Of a stretch of 20,624 nt of DNA, positions 1 through 6,421 are shown one piece after another. Source of the DNA: Candidatus Saccharimonadales bacterium (lineage in GTDB: Bacteria; Patescibacteriota; Saccharimonadia; UBA4664; SCTI01); contig JASLFZ010000007.1 in assembly GCA_030150485.1 (NCBI GenBank), forward strand, positions 1 through 20,624, read 5' to 3'. The stretch's first letter is position 1. Every line of letters starts with the position of its first letter. Both the position numbers and the translations under genes were made by a program. The notes below the pieces were generated by a model. The model searched no databases and was not told where the DNA came from. It saw only the letters and a program-made list of their open reading frames with translations.

Positions 1-22
1 ATTCACCCCTAAGCAAAGCCGG

Positions 23-379
23 CTAGTTGTGATGCTTGAGGCCCCAATCGGCCATAGCGCGTAAGATAGGCATTAGGTCATGGCCCTTCTGCGTTAGCGA
101 GTACTCTACGCGGGGTGGCATCTCGGCAAACGCCTGCTTGGTGATAATGCCACGCTCGGTCAGGCTCTCCAGCCGCTGCGACAGCGTGCGCGGGCTAATG
201 CCGGTTAGCGAAGTTTGCAGCTCGCCAAAGCGCTTCGTGCCGCTGGCTAAATCTCGGAGAATTAGTGCGGTCCACTTATCGCCCACGATCTTAAGCGAAG
301 CGGCAATGCAGCCAACGCGCCGTTCAATTTGCAGCTCTTCAGGTGAGGTTTCGGTGGGGATAGAGGAGTGTGTATTCAT
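23..379 (-). CDS. HxlR-family winged-helix transcriptional regulator
   Basis: 118-residue single-domain DNA-binding protein of the HxlR family. The family pattern is plain: a Cys in the N-terminal segment (C24, in RRVGCIAASLKIVGDKW), the GDKWTALILRDL helix, then FGELQ, GISPRTLSQRLESL as recognition helix region, and a wing ending EYSLTQKGHDL. Family members such as YodB and HypR use the equivalent N-terminal Cys to sense quinones, hypochlorite or diamide and repress reductases; C24 suggests the same here, by inference. It is divergent from the FMN reductase at 455, the arrangement seen for YodB-type regulators and their targets. The ATG at 379 is the only good start. The shared intergenic gap is AT-rich and holds inverted repeats. 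Confidence 0.93.
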   Translation of the reverse strand: MNTHSSIPTETSPEELQIERRVGCIAASLKIVGDKWTALILRDLASGTKRFGELQTSLTGISPRTLSQRLESLTERGIITKQAFAEMPPRVEYSLTQKGHDLMPILRAMADWGLKHHN

Positions 380-393
380 AATACTTTACTTCG

Positions 394-430
394 TATAGTT
401 ATTGGCGTATTATTACTATATAAAATATAG
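394..430. promoter_or_regulatory. Candidate HxlR operator between regulator and FMN reductase
   Basis: The 75-bp divergent gap holds two overlapping inverted repeats: TATAGT (394-399) with ACTATA (415-420), and the perfect palindrome CTATAT-AAA-ATATAG (416-430). The second covers the likely -10 region (TATAAA, 419-424) of the reductase gene. Placement over a promoter next to an HxlR gene suggests autoregulation and repression of the reductase. AT-rich DNA produces such palindromes by chance, so confidence is moderate. Confidence 0.45.
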
Positions 431-454
431 CATCAAATCAGAGGAGTGTCAAAA

Positions 455-997
455 ATGAAGAAAGTCCAGATTATTATTGGAAGTACCCGTAAGGCGCGCG
501 TTGGTAAAAAAGTGGCCGATTGGATTCTGGGGGAGGCAAAAAAGCAGCATCCCGAGATCGCGTTTGAGCTGGTTGACCTGGCGGAGGTGAATTTGCCCTT
601 CTTTGATGAAACCAACCACCCCGTGATGCAGCAGTACGAGCACGACCACACCAAAAGCTGGAGCCAGCTGATTGCGAGCGCCGATGGCTATCTGATGCTG
701 ACCTCGGAGTACAACTACACCGCCGCGCCGGCGCTCATTAATGCCATCGACTTTCTGCACAACGAGTGGCACGATAAGCCGGTCGGGTTAATCGCTTACG
801 GCGGCGCGGTCGGTGGTGCGCGTGCCATCGAGCAGCTCAAGCTCCTGGTGCTGGCTGTTTGGCTGCAGCCCCTTCACGCCACTCTGCCGATTACCGGGGT
901 CGCTAACTTCATTAAAGATGAAGCCTTTGAGCCGATTCCGGAGCTCACCAAGGCGCTCGGTGCCATGCTCGATGAACTGGCCGCCAAGCTGACCTAG
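455..997 (+). CDS. NADPH-dependent FMN reductase (flavodoxin-like fold)
   Basis: 180-residue flavoprotein of the NADPH-dependent FMN reductase / quinone reductase family, which transfers electrons from NAD(P)H through FMN to quinones, azo compounds or free flavin in the cytosol. The FMN phosphate loop is IIGSTRKARVGKKVADW at residues 6-22. The second flavin-contact loop is SEYNYTAAPALINAID, and the third is AYGGAVGGARA. I prefer ATG 455 to the upstream GTG 446 because GAGGAG at 441-446 then sits 8 bases away. The divergent HxlR regulator suggests induction by electrophilic or oxidative stress. The exact substrate cannot be read from sequence. Confidence 0.92.
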   Translation: MKKVQIIIGSTRKARVGKKVADWILGEAKKQHPEIAFELVDLAEVNLPFFDETNHPVMQQYEHDHTKSWSQLIASADGYLMLTSEYNYTAAPALINAIDFLHNEWHDKPVGLIAYGGAVGGARAIEQLKLLVLAVWLQPLHATLPITGVANFIKDEAFEPIPELTKALGAMLDELAAKLT

Positions 998-1075
998 CCC
1001 CCAGAATCGTTACGCGGATAGGTGCAATGGTTTTGCGAGAGACATGCCCATCTACCTCTGCTAAACTAAAAGCTA

Positions 1076-1930
1076 ATGATTACTATTCTTCAGGCCGTCA
1101 TTCTGGGGCTACTCCAGGGAACTTTCGAGCTGTTTCCGGTTTCCAGCCTGGGCCACAGCGTAATTTTCCCGGCCCTCTTCGGCTGGCACATCCACGAAAA
1201 CGATAACTTCTTCCTGATTTTCCTTGTTGCTACCCATCTGGCCACCGCGCTCGTCCTGCTCGGCTTTTACTGGCAGACCTGGGTAAAGGTGGTTCGCGGC
1301 ATTTTTCGCAGCCTGGCCGAGCGCCAAATCCGCGCCGAAGACACCGAGGCCAAACTGGGCTGGCTTCTCGTAGTCGGCACCATCCCGGCCGGTATCATCG
1401 GGCTCCTGTTTCAGGATGCCATTCGCAGCCATTTTGTCACCGCTCGCAGTGCCGCCGCTTTCTTAATTGTTAATGGATTTTTACTGCTTGGGGCCGAGTC
1501 GCTACGCCGCCGTGCCAAAACCAATACAGCCGGCACGCTGCACTCGCGTATCGCCAAACTGGGCTGGCGTCAGAGCATTACGGTTGGCACCGCCCAGGCC
1601 TTGGCGCTCATCCCCGGCTTTTCCCGCTCTGGCGCCTCGATGGCGGGCGGCTTGCTGGTTGGTCTTACCAACCTGGATGCCGCCGAGTTCTCATTCTTGC
1701 TCGCCACGCCCGTCATTCTGGCCGCCGCCGCCCTCAAGCTCCCGGAGCTCTTCCAGGCCAAAAACCACGCCCTCGTCGCGCCATCACTCATCGGCGCCCT
1801 CTGCGCGGCTATCTCGGCCTATATCGCGGTGCGTTTTCTAACGCGCTACTTCAAAACCAACAGCCTCAAACCGTTCGGCATCTACTGCCTGGTTGGGGGA
1901 GTGGTCTACTCGCTAGTTCTGTGGCGCTGA
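1076..1930 (+). CDS. uppP: Undecaprenyl-diphosphatase UppP/BacA
   Basis: 284-residue integral membrane phosphatase that dephosphorylates undecaprenyl pyrophosphate, recycling the lipid carrier for peptidoglycan and other wall polymers; it also confers bacitracin tolerance. Diagnostic motifs are present: the N-terminal (E/Q)xxxE box in GLLQGTFELFPVSSLGHS (about residues 12-29) and the PGFSRSGASMAGG box (about residues 183-195) that carries the catalytic Arg and Ser. Several hydrophobic segments follow the family layout and the length is normal. No Shine-Dalgarno is visible. A -10 box TAAACT at 1062-1067 lies 8 bases before the ATG, so the mRNA is probably leaderless. The 3' end overlaps the convergent gene by 18 bp. 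Confidence 0.93.
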   Translation: MITILQAVILGLLQGTFELFPVSSLGHSVIFPALFGWHIHENDNFFLIFLVATHLATALVLLGFYWQTWVKVVRGIFRSLAERQIRAEDTEAKLGWLLVVGTIPAGIIGLLFQDAIRSHFVTARSAAAFLIVNGFLLLGAESLRRRAKTNTAGTLHSRIAKLGWRQSITVGTAQALALIPGFSRSGASMAGGLLVGLTNLDAAEFSFLLATPVILAAAALKLPELFQAKNHALVAPSLIGALCAAISAYIAVRFLTRYFKTNSLKPFGIYCLVGGVVYSLVLWR

Positions 1931-2176
1931 GCCACTGCCTGCCGCAGGTCCGGCTGGCGTTTTCGGCCCGGTAGCAAACCAACCGTAGGCCGCCGCCGCC
2001 AACGCTACAATCACCGCTGCGATCCCGTGCTTGACATGCACTTTTGTATCTGTCATACTATGGCCCGGAAACCAGCTCGGCAGATGGTTGGCGGTGTGAG
2101 TAAAGTAAATTACCGCTACAACCAGCAACGCTGCAATCAGTACCGCATCAGCTAAAAGAATAAGTGATTTGCCCAT
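1913..2176 (-). CDS. Small two-helix membrane protein of unknown function
   Basis: 87 residues with two clear hydrophobic segments (about residues 4-25, LILLADAVLIAALLVVAVIYF, and 52-67, IAAVIVALAAAAYGWF) joined by a polar loop, HTANHLPSWFPGHSMTDTK. The tail is rich in Pro, Gly and Ala. I recognise no family; short hydrophobic proteins like this are common in Saccharibacteria. ATG 2176 is chosen over an upstream TTG at 2182. No ribosome binding site is evident for either. It converges on uppP and overlaps its 3' end by 18 bp, so no terminator lies between them. Confidence 0.7.
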   Translation of the reverse strand: MGKSLILLADAVLIAALLVVAVIYFTHTANHLPSWFPGHSMTDTKVHVKHGIAAVIVALAAAAYGWFATGPKTPAGPAAGSGSAPQN

Positions 2177-2219
2177 ACTCAAAGTCTTTCACATCGCTGA
2201 ACAAACGTCCAGTCTTGAA

Positions 2220-2237
2220 AGCATAACTAGTTTATGC
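2220..2237. promoter_or_regulatory. Inverted repeat upstream of membrane protein gene
   Basis: GCATAA-CTAGT-TTATGC is a perfect 6-bp inverted repeat about 60 bp upstream of the gene starting at 2299 and just after TTGAAA (2215-2220), a possible -35 box. It could be an operator, but no regulator gene is adjacent and the -10 box is unclear. Confidence 0.25.
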
Positions 2238-2298
2238 GACCATAAACGTATTGGTGAAAGAAGTTCGAATTCCAGGCAACTTGAGAAAGGAACGTCCC

Positions 2299-3039
2299 GT
2301 GCACGTACCACGTAAGTTCGTGTTGCTCGCTGTAGCCACGGTGGCGCTTCTCGCTGCCATCGTCTTCGGCCCCTCGCTGTACATCGGATTGTTCAAGTAC
2401 ATTCCGGCGCTGGCGGTCAATCGAGCCGCCGCCGCTTTCGTCGTTAAGCACGACCACCTATCGGCCGCCGTGATTATCCTCGGCAGCTTGATGTGGAATG
2501 CCCTTCTGGGCTGGAAGTTGTGCCACCGTTCGGAGCCGGTTCCGGCTAAGGAGCGCTCACGTTTTCAACGCTGGCGCTACCGCCACTACCTCTCCGTCAG
2601 AATTCACCTCGTTTGTGCATTGCATCCGTTGCTGCGCTGGACGGAGAAGTTCGCGACCTGGCTTAATGCAAAGCCGCGCGGGGTTAAACTGGCCTTCAAG
2701 TTCCTACGCGCCAGCTTGCTGGTGATCCTCGGGGCTTTCTCGCTGATCATGCCAGCTGGCGTGTTCGCCGGAAGCGCACTTGTGCGCTATCTGGAGGTAA
2801 GGGCCTGGATCAAGGTATCCACCATCAGCGTGCTGTACACCATCAGCTGCTGGTTTACTCAAAGCAGCGCCGGCCAGTTGATGCGCCACCCGCATCCGTA
2901 CCAGCAATACGTGCCATACGTCATCTACGCTGTTGCGGTAATCCTTATCGGAAAACCCCTCTACCGACGCTGGGCGCCACAGATTAAGGTGCAACTCGTG
3001 CCTTATCTCCGCCCCGCCATGCCGCGGTTCATGCTCTAA
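2299..3039 (+). CDS. Polytopic membrane protein of unknown function
   Basis: 246 residues from GTG 2299, which has AAAGGA at 2286-2291 about 7 bases upstream; the frame is open back to a TTG at 2251 that lacks such a site. There are four or five hydrophobic segments, at about residues 7-26, 56-74, 134-158 and 204-222, with Arg/Lys-rich connecting loops (for example SRFQRWRYRHYLS), which suggests positive-inside topology. I do not recognise a family; the composition loosely resembles DedA/SNARE-associated or YkvA-type small membrane proteins but no motif supports either. It is followed by a hairpin terminator and then tRNA-Asp. Confidence 0.75.
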   Translation: MHVPRKFVLLAVATVALLAAIVFGPSLYIGLFKYIPALAVNRAAAAFVVKHDHLSAAVIILGSLMWNALLGWKLCHRSEPVPAKERSRFQRWRYRHYLSVRIHLVCALHPLLRWTEKFATWLNAKPRGVKLAFKFLRASLLVILGAFSLIMPAGVFAGSALVRYLEVRAWIKVSTISVLYTISCWFTQSSAGQLMRHPHPYQQYVPYVIYAVAVILIGKPLYRRWAPQIKVQLVPYLRPAMPRFML

Positions 3040-3047
3040 CCGTCGCT

Positions 3048-3085
3048 GGCTTCCTCGCTCGTTCTCGAGCGGGGGAGTCGGCACC
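3048..3085 (+). terminator. Hairpin terminator after the membrane protein gene
   Basis: TTCCTCGCTCG-TTCT-CGAGCGGGGGA forms a strong stem with a small loop directly after the stop codon at 3039. It has no long T run, so termination strength is uncertain. Confidence 0.55.
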
Positions 3086-3136
3086 ACCTGCTCTTATTGT
3101 CGCCATCACTGAAATTTGCTACCATTAGTCGGTCGT

Positions 3137-3212
3137 GGGCTCGTAGTGTAGCGGTTAACACGCCTCCCTGTCACGGAGGAGATCGCCGGTTCAAATCCGG
3201 TCGGGCCCGCCA
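3137..3212 (+). tRNA. tRNA-Asp (anticodon GUC)
   Basis: A complete cloverleaf with encoded CCA. The acceptor GGGCTCG pairs with CGGGCCC, the discriminator base is G, and CCA is at 3210-3212. The anticodon stem is CCTCC/GGAGG (3163-3167, 3175-3179), the loop is CTGTCAC and the anticodon GTC is at 3170-3172. The T arm contains GGTTCAAATCC. Its last bases plus the following 14 (3204-3226) are repeated down the array, so this gene is the likely integration target. An insertion here leaves the tRNA intact because the element restores the 3' end. Confidence 0.97.
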
Positions 3213-3226
3213 TTGTAATTATTTAC
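3204..3226 (+). repeat. Attachment core at the 3' end of tRNA-Asp (array start, R0)
   Basis: These 23 bases, GGCCCGCCATTG followed by TAATTATTTAC, are identical to 4500-4522 and nearly identical to five further copies downstream. They span the last nine bases of the tRNA and the -35 box of the first cassette promoter. I infer an att site for a tyrosine-type recombinase, since tRNA 3' ends are their classic targets; the enzyme is not in the window. Confidence 0.75.
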
Positions 3227-3241
3227 TTTTTATGTTATGAT
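3213..3241 (+). promoter_or_regulatory. Cassette promoter 1 (asparaginase)
   Basis: TTGTAA (3213-3218), 17 bp, TATGAT (3236-3241). The -35 box begins immediately after the tRNA CCA. The -35 and spacer belong to the repeated core, whereas the -10 varies between copies. Confidence 0.7.
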
Positions 3242-3313
3242 TAGCGATCAGCCACTCGGAAGAACGGCTGTGCTCTCCCTATTGCAAATACCCGACTACA
3301 GAAAGGCTCAGGC

Positions 3314-4351
3314 ATGAGCGAAGCGAAGAAGCGCGTCATGATCTTCGGGTTCGGAGGCACGCTCGCCATGGTCCAGGGCCCTCATGGTCTGGAACCAGCG
3401 AAGAGTGTGAGCGAGATCCTCGATATGGTGCCGTCCCTTAGGGACATGGCCGACCTCGAGTTCGAGGAGATCGAGAACCGTGACTCCACCGATATCAACC
3501 CGCAGCACTGGACCAAGCTGGCCTTCCGCCTCCGCGAGGTGCAGGCCGAGTACGACGCGGTAATCGTCACTCACGGAACCGACACGATGGCCTACACCGC
3601 AAGCGGCGTGGCACTGGCGTTGGGCCGAGGGCTCGGCATCCCGGTAGTATTCACCGGGTCGCAGCTGCCCCTGGCCTCGTACGGCTCTGACGCCACCTTC
3701 AACATGGAGAACGCATTGAAGGTGGTATTGCAGGCCAGCGAAGCAGGGATTGCCGAGGTCATGATCGTGTTCAATGCCCGCGTACTGCGGGCATGCCGCT
3801 CGATCAAGACCAGCGAGGCCGACTTCGACGCATTTGACTCGCCGGCCTTTCACAACCTCGCCCGTCTCACGGCACTCGACGACATCCGGTTCATTCCGGA
3901 GGCGTTTAGGGTAGGTGACTCACAGGAGGCGGCCTTCGAGCCACACTTCCAGCGAGGCATCCTCACCGTGGATCTGGTGCCAGGCTTGGAACCGGGGATT
4001 CTCATCGAGACTCTCCGCTCCGGCAAGGTGCAGGGTCTGCTGCTCAAGTCACTCGGTGCTGGCAACGTCCCCTGGCGTGACGAGTACTCGCTGATCCCAG
4101 TCATCGAGACTGCCGTTCACGAGCTGAAGATCCCGGTGGTCGTCGCCACCAAGTTCGTCGGCGGCCGCACCGAGATGAACCTCTATGAGGGCGGCCAGAA
4201 GGCTCTGGAGGCGGGGGCGATCCCCGCCGGTGACATGACGGACGTCATGGCACAGGTCAAGCTGATGTGGGCTCTCGCCCAGGGAAGCCGCGACCGTGAC
4301 GAGCTGATGACCCTGATCAACACCGACTTCATCGGCGAGATCACGGCCTGA
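3314..4351 (+). CDS. L-asparaginase, type I-like
   Basis: 345 residues hydrolysing L-asparagine to aspartate and ammonia, probably in the cytosol since there is no signal peptide. The first catalytic Thr lies in FGFGGTLAM (T16; the family usually reads TGGTI, so the preceding Phe is a small departure). The substrate loop is ENRDSTDINPQHW (residues 55-66) and the second catalytic box is VTHGTDTMAYTAS (T89, D90). The central SEADFDAFDSPAFHN segment is also typical. ATG 3314 has AGAAAGG upstream. It is the first gene of the cassette array, directly downstream of tRNA-Asp, and its codons are strongly G/C-ending compared with genes outside the array. Glutaminase side activity cannot be judged. Confidence 0.92.
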   Translation: MSEAKKRVMIFGFGGTLAMVQGPHGLEPAKSVSEILDMVPSLRDMADLEFEEIENRDSTDINPQHWTKLAFRLREVQAEYDAVIVTHGTDTMAYTASGVALALGRGLGIPVVFTGSQLPLASYGSDATFNMENALKVVLQASEAGIAEVMIVFNARVLRACRSIKTSEADFDAFDSPAFHNLARLTALDDIRFIPEAFRVGDSQEAAFEPHFQRGILTVDLVPGLEPGILIETLRSGKVQGLLLKSLGAGNVPWRDEYSLIPVIETAVHELKIPVVVATKFVGGRTEMNLYEGGQKALEAGAIPAGDMTDVMAQVKLMWALAQGSRDRDELMTLINTDFIGEITA

Positions 4352-4375
4352 CCGCGCCAGGTAAGCGATAGGACT

Positions 4376-4399
4376 CCCGGGGTGCTTCGGCACCTCGGG
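4376..4399 (+). terminator. UUCG-loop terminator hairpin of cassette 1
   Basis: A 10-bp stem CCCGGGGTGC/GCACCTCGGG with one G-T wobble, closed by the very stable loop TTCG. It lies 25 bases after the asparaginase stop. There is little T-tract after it. Confidence 0.65.
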
Positions 4400-4441
4400 T
4401 TGATCCCCAAGTACACAATGATTTGCGTATTTAGGGATCAA
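4400..4441. repeat. Inverted repeat TTGATCCC/GGGATCAA
   Basis: A perfect 8-bp inverted repeat (4400-4407 and 4434-4441) with a 26-base AT-rich interior, between the cassette 1 terminator and the R1 repeat. Its function is unknown. It could be an extra recombination or terminator structure, and it is not seen in the other cassettes. Confidence 0.45.
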
Positions 4442-4477
4442 GGATAGAGGATAAAGCGGGTGGCCGGGTTAAGAAAT

Positions 4478-4522
4478 AAGTTCTAACCTCATCCGCTACG
4501 GCCCGCCATTGTAATTATTTAC
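4478..4522 (+). repeat. Cassette junction repeat R1
   Basis: AAGTTCTAACCTCATCCGC then TACGGCCCGCCATTG and TAATTATTTAC. The right half is identical over 23 bases to the tRNA-Asp 3' end (3204-3226). The left half is shared with R3-R7 but not with the tRNA, so it probably comes from the mobile unit itself. Confidence 0.8.
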
Positions 4523-4537
4523 ACTTTATGTTATTAT
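4509..4537 (+). promoter_or_regulatory. Cassette promoter 2
   Basis: TTGTAA (4509-4514), 17 bp, TATTAT (4532-4537), starting just after CCGCCA of R1. Confidence 0.65.
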
Positions 4538-4580
4538 GATGCTATCTCTTTACCAACGCTCAAAGCTCAAAGGAGTTGGC

Positions 4581-5163
4581 ATGGTTAAGGAAGCAGCTCG
4601 TACTCCCATACCCCAGGATACGGAAGTACGCGGTGACAATTGGAAGGAACTTCAGCAACTGGGCCTCGTGCATTGCACGAACATCATCTGCTCCAACCCT
4701 CTCGGAACTTGCGGGATAGGAAGCTTCGTGGAGGATCTAAGGACACGGGACATCCTCAGATGGGAGGTCGGAGAGACAAATGTCTTCGAGGGCTGGCCCT
4801 TGCTTGAAGGGAGCCCTCAGGCCAAACCCCCGCATGAGTTCTTCGGACCCACGGATGATACCGGTTTCTACGTCATCCCGCCAGACGAGGACTGGACCGG
4901 TCCTTGGTCCAGGAAGATCGACGATGATCACCCGGAGATCGTATCTGCTGGAATCAGCAGCCTGCTCGTTCCGGACATGGCCGACTTCGACAGCTTCATG
5001 ACATGGAACCCCCCCCTGGGAGATCTGGGCTGTTTACGGCTCTGAGGATCGGTTCCGATGCTGGGGCCCAGGCACCAGCTGGGACACCAAGTTCGAGGGA
5101 ACGCTTCCTGAGGTCATCGCCCACATCCAGGCCTATGAGGCAGAGCAGCTAAAGGCTCACTAG
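4581..5163 (+). pseudogene. Frameshifted cassette gene, unknown function
   Basis: From ATG 4581 (AGGAG 5 bases upstream) the frame runs to a stop at 5045, giving 154 residues. The upstream ATG at 4536 overlaps the -10 box and is rejected. A run of eight C at 5009-5016 marks a frame break. With one C fewer, the reading continues as NPPWEIWAVYGSEDRF and on to TAG 5161-5163, 193 residues in all. The tail (WGPGTSWDTKFEGTLPEV...) has normal coding character, and the terminator begins right after the second stop. This is either a slippage mutation, a sequencing error in the homopolymer, or a +1 frameshift site. The protein has a Cys cluster near residues 28-41 (HCTNIICSNPLGTCG). I recognise no family. 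Confidence 0.7.
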
Positions 5164-5164
5164 T

Positions 5165-5217
5165 GCCCCCAAGGGGCTCAAAACGCTACATGCGTGGAGA
5201 GCCCCTTGGGGGCTTTT
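5165..5217 (+). terminator. Long perfect hairpin terminator of cassette 2
   Basis: GCCCCCAAGGGGCTC (5165-5179) is perfectly complementary to 5199-5213. An inner ACGC/GCGT hairpin lies in the loop and TTTT follows. It begins directly after the TAG of the frameshifted tail, supporting 5163 as the original gene end. Confidence 0.85.
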
Positions 5218-5250
5218 CACGTCTGGCCGTTCGAAAATCGTCCACTAGCC

Positions 5251-5274
5251 CCTGCCATTGCTATTATTTAGTTT
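5251..5274 (+). repeat. Diverged junction repeat R2
   Basis: The left half of the repeat is lost (CCACTAGCCCCTGCCATTG), but GCCATTGCTATTATTTA keeps the right half with one substitution. It marks the end of cassette 2 and the start of cassette 3. Confidence 0.6.
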
Positions 5275-5286
5275 TTATGATACTAT
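5258..5286 (+). promoter_or_regulatory. Cassette promoter 3
   Basis: TTGCTA (5258-5263), 17 bp, TACTAT (5281-5286), in the same place relative to GCCA as in the other cassettes. Confidence 0.6.
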
Positions 5287-5328
5287 AGTTTTTATCTTCG
5301 AATAACATACAACCCCATTGGAGGAGTT

Positions 5329-5841
5329 TTGTATCACGACGAGGAAGTAATTCCACAACTGAGCACCGCCGGTCGACAGCTTGGCAAGTACGTGACGGTG
5401 CTGGCCAACAAGTCTTTCGGCGGTATCAATCCCGACAATCCCGGACGCTGGGTAGTCAGTTTGTCCATCGGGGCCGCCGACCACTTGGCACTGGTGCTCT
5501 ATGAGCTCAGCTGGCAGCAGTGGGGTGTTCAGCTCAAGCTGGTCGCTGATGGGGAGTCTGTTGCGCTCAAAGCGTGGCTCTTTGCGCCATACGTGAGCGA
5601 CCCGGATATTGGTCCCTCGGCCTACTGCCCCAAGTGCCTGTCGCGGGATTGCGACATGGAGACGTGCACGGAGCTGGTCGAGGTAGAAGTAATCGAGCTT
5701 AGCGGCTCACATGACGTCTTCAAGAAAGCTGTCCGTACGCAGCTGTCGCCGGCCACATCACAACGGGGACAGCCAAGCCGGCCGACCTCCGCGCCCCATG
5801 CGTTCGATCCTGACGGCGAGACCTTCGGTCACACGCTGTAA
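5329..5841 (+). CDS. Cassette protein with Cys cluster and shared C-terminal tail
   Basis: 170 residues, unknown family. The start is TTG 5329, with GGAGG at 5320-5324; no better in-frame start is near. The body (residues 1-95) looks like a mixed alpha/beta domain with WVVSLSIG and ALVLYELSWQQWGVQLKL. Next comes a Cys cluster, C100-x2-C103-x4-C108-x4-C113, that may bind zinc. After a Ser/Arg/Pro-rich linker the last 23 residues (148-170) contain APHAFDPDGETFGHTL, matching the end of the protein at 9064-9579 at 18 of 23 positions although the bodies are unrelated. It is the first gene of a two-gene cassette. Confidence 0.75.
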   Translation: MYHDEEVIPQLSTAGRQLGKYVTVLANKSFGGINPDNPGRWVVSLSIGAADHLALVLYELSWQQWGVQLKLVADGESVALKAWLFAPYVSDPDIGPSAYCPKCLSRDCDMETCTELVEVEVIELSGSHDVFKKAVRTQLSPATSQRGQPSRPTSAPHAFDPDGETFGHTL

Positions 5842-5844
5842 CCC

Positions 5845-5862
5845 AAGCCCCCATGGGCTTCC
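5845..5862 (+). terminator. Truncated hairpin between the two genes of cassette 3
   Basis: AAGCCC-CCATGGGCTT is the first arm of the terminator type seen complete at 8218 and 9585, but the second part is missing. It probably does not stop transcription fully, which would allow read-through into the gene at 5890. Confidence 0.4.
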
Positions 5863-5889
5863 CTTAAACTGCTATCTAAGGAGGCAGGC

Positions 5890-6234
5890 ATGATTCGGGT
5901 TACTTTCACTGCACCACCTGAAGAGGCGTCATTGCGAGTTGCGGTAGACGCCTGTGTGCAGCTTTGCGAGCGGATGGAAAGCGATCTGTCGCAAAAAGCC
6001 GGGCTCAGCGTCTACGGACCGCGTAAGCCGGAGGGGGCTCTGAAGGAGTTGTTCTCCGGACCGTTCCACGTGAGCGTTCCCGGCGTGGAGGTCGAGTTCA
6101 AACACGAGGGTTTTACCATCCTCGTGCGTTCGTACTCCGATGGGGTCGAGATCGTGAGAGATTTCCTAGAGGCCGAGGAGAAAAACAAGTCGCTCGGCGA
6201 GGATGAAGGGCCCTGCCTTTTCATCGGCCCCTAG
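5890..6234 (+). CDS. Small cassette protein of unknown function
   Basis: 114 residues. ATG 5890 is preceded by a strong AAGGAGG (5878-5884). The fold looks alpha/beta: a strand MIRVTFTAP, a helix EEASLRVAVDACVQLCERMESDL, then strands FHVSVPGVEVEFKHEGFTILVRSY and a helix VEIVRDFLEAEEKNK. The C-terminus is acidic. There is no signal peptide, membrane segment or recognisable motif. It lies 48 bases after the previous gene behind a truncated terminator and is probably co-transcribed with it. No promoter of the cassette type precedes it. Confidence 0.72.
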   Translation: MIRVTFTAPPEEASLRVAVDACVQLCERMESDLSQKAGLSVYGPRKPEGALKELFSGPFHVSVPGVEVEFKHEGFTILVRSYSDGVEIVRDFLEAEEKNKSLGEDEGPCLFIGP

Positions 6235-6266
6235 GGCAAAGCCACAGGAGAAAGACATAAACTCCT

Positions 6267-6292
6267 ACCCGGTGGGGGAAACTCCACCGGGT
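6267..6292 (+). terminator. Hairpin terminator of cassette 3
   Basis: ACCCGGTGG/CCACCGGGT is a perfect 9-bp stem 32 bases after the stop. The following AATTATTTTA (6301-6310) is only moderately T-rich and itself resembles the cassette core GCAATTATTTA, perhaps a relic of another junction. Confidence 0.6.
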
Positions 6293-6320
6293 GCAACAGC
6301 AATTATTTTACTTAGATAAA

Positions 6321-6364
6321 AAGTTCTAACTTCGTCCGCTACGACCCGCCATTGCAATTATTTA
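6321..6364 (+). repeat. Cassette junction repeat R3
   Basis: AAGTTCTAACTTCGTCCGC then TACGACCCGCCATTGCAATTATTTA in two parts. It differs from R1 at only a few positions. Confidence 0.78.
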
Positions 6365-6380
6365 CGCTTTATACTACGGT
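6352..6380 (+). promoter_or_regulatory. Cassette promoter 4
   Basis: TTGCAA (6352-6357), 17 bp, TACGGT (6375-6380). This -10 is poor; TATACT at 6370-6375 is better but would leave only a 12-bp spacer. Expression may be weaker than in the other cassettes. Confidence 0.45.
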
Positions 6381-6421
6381 ATGCAGATAGTCTGATACTC
6401 GCACCAACCAAAGAGGTGAAA

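Noticed and set aside
1109..1432. Minus-strand frames antisense to uppP, asparaginase and the dehydrogenase
   Set aside because: They lie wholly within genes with clear family motifs and have no start signals or recognisable products.
4478..4508. Whole junction repeat as a partial tRNA copy
   Set aside because: TTCTAAC resembles a T loop, but the distance from it to CCA is five bases too long for a tRNA and the stems do not pair; only the last bases match tRNA-Asp.
4536..4580. Upstream ATG of the frameshifted cassette gene
   Set aside because: It overlaps the -10 box, so it would lie before the transcript start; ATG 4581 has AGGAG in place.
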